A stretch of 5,423 nt of DNA. Origin: an uncultured Eubacteriales bacterium. Lineage in GTDB: Bacteria; Bacillota; Clostridia; Christensenellales; Borkfalkiaceae. The translations under genes and the position numbers were made by a program. Of this stretch, positions 1-5,423 are shown one piece after another. Numbering within the stretch: the first letter of the stretch is position 1; every line of letters starts with the position of its first letter. The notes below the pieces were generated by a model that was given only the letters and a program-made list of their open reading frames with translations, did no database searches and was not told where the DNA came from. The DNA lies in contig CACXDQ010000030.1 in assembly GCA_902766475.1 (NCBI GenBank), positions 1-5,423 on the forward strand, in the 5' to 3' direction.

Positions 1-1178
1 ATTGCGGCGTTGTTTGCGGTCAATTCACCGTCCGCCGACTTTAACGATTGCGTGAGCAATTTATATTGTTTTCTTAAATCTTCGTTTTTGCCCTCGATGT
101 CTTTGAGTTTCAAATAGTCGGGGCGGAGAGCGTCAAGCCCCGCCGACAGTTTTGAATATTTATCTCTGTCCTCTTCATAGCTCGGTATCTTATTGTATTC
201 TTCAACCGATTTTTGCGCCTCTTCCTCAGCCTTTTTCAGCTCGTCTTTGGCGGCGTTTACCCTTTCGGCGGCGATTTCAAACTCTTTTTGCGCTCTCTTT
301 CTCTCGTCGTCCGCCTCCGCTATCTTGACGGCGACGCCCCTTTTCGAGAGCAACTCTTTCGTTTTCTCTATCTCGCCTTTTTCGCTTTCAAATTCCTTTA
401 TCTTTTCGTCGAGGGATATGAGTTCTGCGGAGATCTTTGAAAACTCTCTGCCGCTCTCCCTCTCCTTTTCAACCTCTTCAAGCTCTTTCGTCGCCCTTTC
501 AAGCTCCTTTTCGGCGTCTTTAATGAGTTTTTCCGACTCCTTTACAGCCTCTTCCGTCGCTTCGAGATAAGGCGCAAGCTCGCCGCCGAGCCTCGTAAGT
601 TCGCTTTCGCTCTTAAAAATTTTACTCTTTAATTTCGCCGTAAATCTCTCGCCGTATTTGCCGAGATCGAACAGCCTTTCGATTATAGACACCCTCTCGG
701 TCGCCCTCGCCTTTACGAATTGCGAAAACTCGCCCTGAGGAAGAATTATACACTTCGTGAACTCGTTTATTTCAAGCCCGATAATGCCCTCTATCTCGTC
801 GGTAACCCTCTTGTCGGTAATAACCGTCCAACCCTCGCCCGACCTTTCGAGAAGCTTTGCCCTCGCCGTAGCCGAGCCGTCCTTTTTCAAATCTATATTC
901 CTCTCGACAAGATAGCGTTTTCTCTCGCCTTTAACGCTTATCTCAAAGTCTAACGACGCAAAAGCCTTTTGCTTTCTCGCACTGACTATTTCACCGAGCT
1001 GTAAACCCGGTAAAGCCCCGTATAGTGCAATTATCATACCGTCGAGTATGGTGCTTTTGCCGCTTCCGGTATTTCCGAAAATGCCGAAAAGACCGCTTTT
1101 GCCCACCGCCTCGAAGTCTATTTCCGAGCGCTCCGAAAAACTCCTTATTCCCTCTATAGTCAGCTTTAACGGTTTCAT
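1..1178 (-). CDS. sbcC: SbcC, ATPase subunit of the SbcCD nuclease (N-terminal 392 residues; 3' end beyond the window)
   Basis: This is the Rad50-like SMC-type ATPase that partners SbcD in ATP-dependent processing of DNA ends, hairpins and cruciforms. The frame is open from ATG at 1178 to the left edge without a stop (I translated it by hand). The N-lobe of the ATPase head covers about residues 1-185. It has the family opening (LTIEGIRSF, residues 6-14), Walker A GNTGSGKST at 35-43 followed by ILDG, and a Q-loop LPQGEFSQF with Gln148. From about residue 187 the protein is a Lys/Glu-rich heptad-like coiled coil up to the edge. The family is usually about 1,000 residues, so the hook, the returning coil, the signature motif and Walker B are missing only because the window ends. 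The start is supported by GGAGG at 1185-1189, six bases upstream and inside the end of sbcD. One base separates it from the sbcD stop, which indicates translational coupling. The identity is secure; the full length is unknown. Confidence 0.95.
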   Translation of the reverse strand, partial: MKPLKLTIEGIRSFSERSEIDFEAVGKSGLFGIFGNTGSGKSTILDGMIIALYGALPGLQLGEIVSARKQKAFASLDFEISVKGERKRYLVERNIDLKKDGSATARAKLLERSGEGWTVITDKRVTDEIEGIIGLEINEFTKCIILPQGEFSQFVKARATERVSIIERLFDLGKYGERFTAKLKSKIFKSESELTRLGGELAPYLEATEEAVKESEKLIKDAEKELERATKELEEVEKERESGREFSKISAELISLDEKIKEFESEKGEIEKTKELLSKRGVAVKIAEADDERKRAQKEFEIAAERVNAAKDELKKAEEEAQKSVEEYNKIPSYEEDRDKYSKLSAGLDALRPDYLKLKDIEGKNEDLRKQYKLLTQSLKSADGELTANNAA

Positions 1179-1179
1179 A

Positions 1180-2334
1180 TCATTCCTCCGACATAATTTC
1201 CAAATACGTCTGCATAACGTCGTCCTCCGGCGGAGCGCCGTACCTCGCTTCGAAATAACCCTTGAAAAGTTCCTCGTCGGACAAGTGCTTTCTGCCTATT
1301 ATTCTGCCGTCGGCAGTCATTTTGGTAACGACGAGTTTTATCTGCGTAATGTTGGGAAATCTCTCCTTTAACCCTTTGGTTTCTTCCAATGCGAGCGGTC
1401 TATCAGAACGAATTGTAAGGCTGACGTAATCGTCCGCATATCTCCCGACGGCTTCGTCGGCGTTTTCGATGCCAAGACAACTTATCTCGACGAGCCGTTT
1501 GCCGTTTTTTATGGGTACGATCTCGATATTTTTGACTTCTTTTCCGTCCGTTTCGAAAATCGTAACGCTCTTTTCGGTACCCGCCTCGTCGTAGGAATAC
1601 TGCATCGGCGAGCCGCTGTATATTATATTTCTCGCCTTTAATACGACTTGCCGCCTATGAAGATGACCGAGAGCGGCATACTTACAATCTTCGGGTATAG
1701 CCGACGGGGCTATAACCCTTGCGCCGCCTAAGTCGACCGCCCTCTCGCCGCTTGTCGGTACGCCGCCGAGCATAAAGAAGTGGGCGACGAGAATTTTACA
1801 TTCGTCGCCGCTCCCGAGCGCTTCGGAAAATATCCTCTTCGCCCTGTCGCCGTAGCCTTCGTCTTTATCCACTATCTCGCCTTTCGGAGCGTCCGAAAAA
1901 TAGGGCACTGTGCCGAGCCTTATATTATCTTTGCCGTCGGAAAGCTCTATAAAATACCTTCCGCTATCGATAATTTTTACGTTTCCGACCTGCATTTTCG
2001 GGAAGGCGTTATCTCTTCCGCAAAAGAATATTCCGTTTTTGAGCGCCAAAACGCCCGAAGCGAACAGCCTGTCCTCGTCGTCGTGGTTGCCCGAAATTAC
2101 GATAACCGCTCTCTTTTTATCGGAAAGTTCGGCGGCAAAGTCATAAAAAGCGGCTTCCGCTTCGGCGGACGGAATAAAAGTATCGAACACGTCGCCCGAA
2201 ATTATCACGGCGTCGACTTCCCTCTCTCTCGCAATCGAAACTATCTCGCCGAGAACTTCTCTCTGTTCGTCCAATCTCGTTATTCCGTCGAGTTTTTTGC
2301 CTATGTGCAGGTCGGAAGTGTGTAAAAATTTCAT
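1180..2334 (-). CDS. sbcD: SbcD, Mre11-family metallophosphoesterase nuclease subunit
   Basis: This is the nuclease subunit of SbcCD, a Mn-dependent exo/endonuclease acting with SbcC on DNA ends and secondary structures. The 384-residue length fits the family. Calcineurin-like phosphoesterase motifs are in order: SDLHIGK (Asp8, His10), SGDVFDT (Asp48), SGNHD (Asn83, His84), AHFF (His185) and GHLH (His224, His226). These are all the expected metal-binding or catalytic positions. GSPMQYSYDE at 241-250 is also typical of SbcD. Residues from about 275 to the end form the smaller C-terminal region that in this family contacts SbcC and DNA. The ATG at 2334 is preceded by AAGGAAA (2341-2347), which fits a Shine-Dalgarno sequence and fixes the start. 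It is the first gene of the operon and sbcC follows after one base. It is divergent from the DnaD-domain gene across a 115-bp spacer. Nothing in it looks degraded. Confidence 0.97.
   Translation of the reverse strand: MKFLHTSDLHIGKKLDGITRLDEQREVLGEIVSIAREREVDAVIISGDVFDTFIPSAEAEAAFYDFAAELSDKKRAVIVISGNHDDEDRLFASGVLALKNGIFFCGRDNAFPKMQVGNVKIIDSGRYFIELSDGKDNIRLGTVPYFSDAPKGEIVDKDEGYGDRAKRIFSEALGSGDECKILVAHFFMLGGVPTSGERAVDLGGARVIAPSAIPEDCKYAALGHLHRRQVVLKARNIIYSGSPMQYSYDEAGTEKSVTIFETDGKEVKNIEIVPIKNGKRLVEISCLGIENADEAVGRYADDYVSLTIRSDRPLALEETKGLKERFPNITQIKLVVTKMTADGRIIGRKHLSDEELFKGYFEARYGAPPEDDVMQTYLEIMSEE
1185..1189 (-). promoter_or_regulatory. Ribosome binding site of sbcC inside the end of sbcD
   Basis: On the minus strand this reads GGAGG, six bases before the sbcC ATG at 1178 and overlapping the last codons of sbcD. 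The arrangement, with the sbcD stop TGA at 1182-1180, one base, then ATG, suggests that ribosomes ending sbcD re-initiate on sbcC. That would help make the two subunits in matched amounts. The motif is seen directly; the coupling is inferred. Confidence 0.75.
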
Positions 2335-2449
2335 AACAATTTTCCTTAATTATAAAAAAATGTGGTCAATAGCCTTGATTTTTTTTGAATTATATAATAA
2401 TATAATAATATATTTTAACAAATAAAGCAAGCGGCTTTAAAGAGGATTT
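2335..2449. promoter_or_regulatory. A+T-rich divergent promoter region between sbcDC and the DnaD/loader operon
   Basis: This 115-bp spacer separates two divergent starts, so both operon promoters should lie here. Plus strand candidate: TTGAAT (2385-2390), 18 bp, TATATT (2409-2414), which would start transcription about 30 bases before the DnaD-gene ATG. Minus strand candidate: TTGTTA (2421-2416), 16 bp, TATTAT (2399-2394), giving a leader of about 50 bases before sbcD. The two candidates overlap. Within the spacer there is a T8 run (2379-2386) and a tandem 8-mer TATAATAA repeated twice (2393-2408). Because the tract is nearly all A/T, several other -10-like hexamers exist, so the exact assignments are weak; the presence of promoters is much safer. 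A short hairpin (2423-2439) precedes the plus-strand ribosome binding site. Confidence 0.45.
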
Positions 2450-3862
2450 ATGTCTTTTTGTTCTTTTTCCAAAGATTTTAACTTAAACGCCGACACGAGC
2501 GTAGACAACAAGTTTATATCGTCGTATCTTCCGGACGCCACGGGCGACGCCGTAAAAGTTTACCTTTACGGGCTTTACACATGCTCAAACGGCGACGAGG
2601 AAATTTCTCTCGCTAAATTTGCCGAAAACGTCAAGCTCACGGAAGAAACGGTTATTGACTGCTTTAAGTTCTGGGAAGAGTTCGGCATAGTTTATATCTC
2701 TTCCACCGATCCGTTTTTGGTAAGGTATTTACCCATAAACGATTTAAAACCGAGGAAGTTCAAGCCCGAAAAATACACGGAATTCAACCGCTCGCTTCAA
2801 GTTCTTATCGAGGACAGAATGATCACCACGAACGAGTTTTCGGCATATTTCTCGGTTATGGAAGATTACGGCATAAAGCCCGAGGCAATGCTCATGATAG
2901 TAAAGTATTGCGTTGACTTAAAAGGCCCTTCGATAGGCATGAGATACATATTGAAAGTCGCTAACGACTTTGCCGCAAGGGGGCTTACCACCACCGCAAA
3001 AATAGAAAAAGAACTTTCCGACTATACGCTTCGTTCGGGCGAACTCGGTGAGATAATCTCCGCCGTAAATTTAAGCGGCAAGCCCGAAATGGAAGATATA
3101 GACCTCTACAACAAGTGGATAAAAGATTACCGATTTGAGAAAAACGCAATAGTTTTCGTCGCAAAGACGGCTAAGTGCAAGTCGATGAAAAAACTCGATA
3201 AAGAGCTTACTACCCTATTCGGCGCAAAGAGGTTTTCGGTTGAGGAAATAAGCGGCTACTATAAGGAGAAAAACAAGACGACAGACCTCGCCTACAAGAT
3301 AAACAGGGCGCTGTCCGTCTACGTAGAAGTGATAGACCCCGTCGTCGAAAATTACGTTTCGCCGTGGCTGAATAAAGGCTATGACGAAGAAACGCTCATA
3401 TTTATCGCAAACGTGTGCTTTAAGCGCAACCGCCGCACGTTAGAGGATATGAACGACGTTATCGAGAGATTTTACAAAAACGGCTATATCACGATGGATT
3501 CCATTGCGGAATACATAAAGGCGACTTCCGCCGACGACGTGTTTATAAGGCAGATAATAGCCGCCGCCGGAATTTCGAGAAAGGTAACCGAGTGGGACAG
3601 AGAGAATTTAAAGACGTGGCGGAGCTGGAATTTCTCCGACGAAATGATCATAGAGGCGGCGAAGCTGTCCGTCGGGAAAAGCAGCCCGCTATCTTACATA
3701 AACGCCGTGCTTTCGGGTTGGAAGTCGGAAAATATATTCACGCCCGATAAAATTGCGGTAAAACCCTCGGGCAAAAAGATCGATTTCGCCATTTCTACGA
3801 GATCTTACACGAAAGACGAACTCGACGAGATGATGGACAATTTCGACGATTTTGATTTATAA
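2450..3862 (+). CDS. DnaD-domain replication initiation/primosome protein
   Basis: Probably a DnaD/DnaB-type primosomal protein that binds DNA and helps bring the helicase and its loader to origins or stalled forks. Residues 19-95 match the DnaD N-terminal winged-helix domain (VDNKFISSYLPDA, then VKVYLYGLY). The C-terminal DnaD domain is clearest at 387-435, with YINAVLSGW at 416-424, the YxxxI...W motif of that domain. Similar units can be read at about 131-185, 220-271 and 304-356 (see findings). The tail, residues 455-470, is strongly acidic. At 470 residues it is about twice the size of a simple DnaD with one head and one C-domain. ATG at 2450 is preceded by AAGAGG (2440-2445), only four bases away; no better start is seen. 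The helicase-loader gene follows after 8 bp, so they form an operon. The symbol is left blank because orthology to B. subtilis dnaD as opposed to dnaB is not resolved. Confidence 0.9.
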   Translation: MSFCSFSKDFNLNADTSVDNKFISSYLPDATGDAVKVYLYGLYTCSNGDEEISLAKFAENVKLTEETVIDCFKFWEEFGIVYISSTDPFLVRYLPINDLKPRKFKPEKYTEFNRSLQVLIEDRMITTNEFSAYFSVMEDYGIKPEAMLMIVKYCVDLKGPSIGMRYILKVANDFAARGLTTTAKIEKELSDYTLRSGELGEIISAVNLSGKPEMEDIDLYNKWIKDYRFEKNAIVFVAKTAKCKSMKKLDKELTTLFGAKRFSVEEISGYYKEKNKTTDLAYKINRALSVYVEVIDPVVENYVSPWLNKGYDEETLIFIANVCFKRNRRTLEDMNDVIERFYKNGYITMDSIAEYIKATSADDVFIRQIIAAAGISRKVTEWDRENLKTWRSWNFSDEMIIEAAKLSVGKSSPLSYINAVLSGWKSENIFTPDKIAVKPSGKKIDFAISTRSYTKDELDEMMDNFDDFDL

Positions 3863-3870
3863 GGAAAGAT

Positions 3871-4806
3871 ATGAATTACAGCAATAAACTTTTAAAAGAG
3901 GCGAACGGAGTTTTCGAAACAAGGAGAAAAGCCGCAGAGGAAACCGCCGAGAGAAACCGTGAAAAACTGTTTGAAAACGGAGAATATCTCGCCGCATACA
4001 ACGCATATAACGGCGCAAAATTCGATCTCGGCAAGGCTATCTACGGCGGCGACGAAAAGGCGGCGAAAACCGCCGAAGAGAGCATGAAAAAATATGACGG
4101 AATAATGCTTTCCGTCATGAAAAATATGGGTATTTCAAAAGCCGATATAACGCCGAAGGTAAATTGCGAAAAGTGCGGCGACACGGGTAGAACATTAAGC
4201 GGCAAGCCGTGCGCTTGTTTTATCAAGGTTTTGCACGAACTGACGCTTGAAGATCTCGGCATCGAAAAGAGAGTTTTGCACGATTTTTCGGAAGCCGAAT
4301 ATCTCGATAAAAACGACCTCAAAGATACTTACGAGAAGATGAAAAAATATTGCAGCAATATAAAAAACGTTGATTTTTCCATTGTTTTCAGAGGCGAAGT
4401 AGGCACGGGCAAGTCGTTTTTGGCGGAATGTATGGCAAATGAAGTTACAAAGCAAGGACTTAACTGCGTTTACCTTTCGGCTTACGACCTCTACACCGTA
4501 TTTTTGAGATACCACAACGCACCCGTCTACGAAAAGGGAGATTATCTCGACTTGCTTTTGGGGTGCGACTTCCTCGTTATAGACGACCTCGGCTGCGAGC
4601 CGCTCTTAAACAACGTTTCCGGGCAATACCTCTACACCGTGATAAGCGAGAGAGCGGAGAGAAAAATGCCGTTTTTGATAACGACTAATCTGACCGCCGA
4701 ACAGATACTTGAAAAATACGGCGAGCGGATAATGTCGAGGCTCAATGACAAAAAACGCTGCATAACAAAGCGCTTTTCGGGCGAAGATTTAAGAAAGATA
4801 AAATAA
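3871..4806 (+). CDS. DnaI/DnaC-like AAA+ replicative helicase loader
   Basis: A 311-residue ATPase of the DnaC/DnaI/IstB group that, in the family, loads the ring-shaped replicative helicase onto single-stranded DNA. Residues 1-95 are a charged, largely helical N-terminal part, expected to bind the helicase. Next comes a Cys cluster CxxC-x11-CxC (Cys99, Cys102, Cys114, Cys116), a probable zinc site. The AAA+ core contains Walker A GEVGTGKS (175-182), Walker B FLVIDDLG (234-241), sensor 1 ITTN (270-273) and a box-VII arginine motif ERIMSRL (285-291), with Arg286 or Arg290 as finger candidate. IstB, the transposon ATPase relative, is less likely: there is no transposase gene next to it and the DnaD-domain gene is directly upstream. 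The start is backed by AAGGAA (3861-3866), which overlaps the stop codon of the previous gene. Transcription should end at the hairpin at 4818-4857. Symbols dnaI or dnaC would both be defensible. Confidence 0.93.
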   Translation: MNYSNKLLKEANGVFETRRKAAEETAERNREKLFENGEYLAAYNAYNGAKFDLGKAIYGGDEKAAKTAEESMKKYDGIMLSVMKNMGISKADITPKVNCEKCGDTGRTLSGKPCACFIKVLHELTLEDLGIEKRVLHDFSEAEYLDKNDLKDTYEKMKKYCSNIKNVDFSIVFRGEVGTGKSFLAECMANEVTKQGLNCVYLSAYDLYTVFLRYHNAPVYEKGDYLDLLLGCDFLVIDDLGCEPLLNNVSGQYLYTVISERAERKMPFLITTNLTAEQILEKYGERIMSRLNDKKRCITKRFSGEDLRKIK

Positions 4807-4817
4807 AACTTGATTTT

Positions 4818-4857
4818 AAAAAGCGTGAGGACGAAAACTTTCGTCCTCACGCTTTTT
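4818..4857. terminator. Bidirectional intrinsic terminator between convergent genes
   Basis: A perfect inverted repeat has 19-base arms (4818-4836 and 4839-4857) around a two-base centre; in practice the inner A-T pairs would open to form a larger loop. The core GCGTGAGGACG pairs with CGTCCTCACGC. It is flanked by A5 on the left and T5 on the right, so RNA from either strand ends in a G+C-rich hairpin followed by a U run. It lies 11 bases after the stop codon of the helicase-loader gene and 72 bases beyond the end of the convergent lipoprotein gene, so it probably ends both transcripts. The rest of 4807-4929 holds nothing else that I recognise. Confidence 0.88.
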
Positions 4858-4929
4858 CATTGAGATCTTAAACTGTTTTATGGTAAATACAACGTTTCTA
4901 TATCGTTCAAAAATTAAAAACAAATTATT

Positions 4930-5423
4930 TTATTGTTTTTCATACACATATACAGCTAACTTCACTGTTTCCGGTTTCCAAAAAGAAAAAGTTACCCCAC
5001 CTATTTCCACAAGATAACTCGTCGGATCTACATCTATATAATGTTGTCCATCCTTATAGTTAACAATGATACAATTATTGTAAGTTCCAAAATAGTCGGT
5101 GATTTCTATATAATCTTCTTCGGTCTTTTTTTTCAACGCTTCAATAATTTCACCTTTGATGTTTTCTTTAAGAGTTTCGGGTTCTTTATTTTTCGGAACA
5201 TAATCTTCGCCCATAAGCTCTTCGTTATAATTTGTCCCTTGCTTATAATATGCGATAGATAATAAATCATCCGACGTCAAATATCCGTTTTCGTACGCCA
5301 CTTGCAAAGCATAAACATCCCCGTTGTCTGTATAAATGTCATCCCCGATTTCGTCGGGATCATCGCACCCGACAAGGGTGAGTGCGCTTATGACCGCCAT
5401 AACGCCGACCATAAACAGAGTTA
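4930..5423 (-). CDS. Small predicted lipoprotein of unknown function (5' end beyond the window)
   Basis: I do not recognise a function. The visible protein begins with a hydrophobic stretch that ends in a lipobox (ALTLVGC) and continues with Asp-rich sequence, as expected for a lipoprotein that would be lipid-anchored at its Cys and exposed outside the membrane. The first ATG in the window is at 5412, but it lacks a basic n-region and has no Shine-Dalgarno sequence upstream. The frame stays open through Leu-Phe codons to the right edge, so the true start (with Lys/Arg residues) is probably just outside. The mature part is about 145 residues. It contains a segment with YALQVAYENGYLTSDDL and a later Tyr/Val/Ile-rich beta-like part (DYFGTYNNCIIVNY...), ending with many aromatic and beta-branched residues. 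It is convergent with the helicase-loader gene and shares its terminator. Its G+C is visibly lower than that of the other genes. The signal-peptide call is good; the role is unknown. Confidence 0.75.
   Translation of the reverse strand, partial: TLFMVGVMAVISALTLVGCDDPDEIGDDIYTDNGDVYALQVAYENGYLTSDDLLSIAYYKQGTNYNEELMGEDYVPKNKEPETLKENIKGEIIEALKKKTEEDYIEITDYFGTYNNCIIVNYKDGQHYIDVDPTSYLVEIGGVTFSFWKPETVKLAVYVYEKQ

Noticed and set aside
193..570. Plus-strand Ser/Phe-rich open frame of 125 codons (and the overlapping 213-440 frame)
   Set aside because: It is the antisense of the SbcC coiled coil: Glu/Lys codons read backwards give Ser/Phe/Leu. There is no ribosome binding site or family resemblance.
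720..1371. Plus-strand frames at 720-953 and 1048-1371
   Set aside because: They are antisense to the ATPase head of sbcC and the end of sbcD, whose motifs are unmistakable.
1780..2325. Plus-strand open frame of 181 codons inside sbcD, and the shorter 1910-2146 frame
   Set aside because: They lie antisense to a complete sbcD with all its catalytic motifs; the translations show no domain.
2349..2354. Exact TATAAT on the minus strand as the sbcD -10 box
   Set aside because: Transcription would start at or inside the ribosome binding site (2341-2347), and no -35 lies at a proper distance.
3871..4806. IstB-type transposition helper ATPase
   Set aside because: There is no IstA-like transposase or terminal inverted repeat in the window, and the gene sits in an operon with a DnaD-domain protein, which favours a helicase loader.
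4041..4850. Minus-strand frames at 4041-4322, 4195-4515 and 4632-4850
   Set aside because: They are antisense to the helicase-loader ATPase, and the last one reads through the terminator hairpin; no plausible starts or domains.
5041..5262. Plus-strand hydrophobic 73-codon frame resembling a small membrane protein
   Set aside because: It is the antisense of the lipoprotein gene; Lys/Glu-rich codons read backwards look hydrophobic. No ribosome binding site is seen.
5410..5412. ATG at 5412 as the real start of the lipoprotein
   Set aside because: It would leave a signal peptide without positive residues, there is no Shine-Dalgarno sequence before it, and the frame remains open to the window edge.

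Overview
The window looks like chromosomal housekeeping sequence from a bacterium of the Firmicutes, probably a member of the Clostridia. The main reason is a DnaD-domain replication protein followed directly by a DnaI/DnaC-type helicase-loader ATPase, a primosome-type pair typical of that group. AAGGA/GGAGG-type Shine-Dalgarno sequences and an A+T-rich intergenic promoter region agree with this. Placement below class level is not possible from the sequence alone.

Layout. (1) Positions 1-2334, minus strand: the 5' part of sbcC (the nuclease-complex ATPase; its 3' part lies beyond the left edge) and the complete sbcD upstream of it. The two are separated by one base, so they are almost certainly co-transcribed and translationally coupled. 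Together they encode the SbcCD (Rad50/Mre11-type) complex, which processes DNA ends and hairpins. (2) Positions 2335-2449: a very A+T-rich divergent intergenic region that must hold the promoters of both flanking operons. (3) Positions 2450-4806, plus strand: a 470-residue DnaD-domain protein and an 8-bp-spaced AAA+ helicase loader with a four-cysteine cluster, probably acting together to load the replicative helicase. (4) Positions 4807-4929: a noncoding gap holding a strong, symmetric hairpin that can terminate transcription from both sides. (5) Positions 4930 to the right edge, minus strand: a small predicted lipoprotein of unknown function whose signal-peptide start lies just outside the window. 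It is clearly richer in A+T than the rest.

DNA repair (SbcCD) and replication initiation or restart (DnaD plus loader) are thus transcribed divergently from one short spacer. I see no CRISPR array, insertion sequence, tRNA or rRNA. The most interesting observation is that the DnaD-domain protein appears to be built from a winged-helix head and four degenerate copies of an approximately 85-residue DnaD-C-like unit. I find no evidence for a wholly new system.
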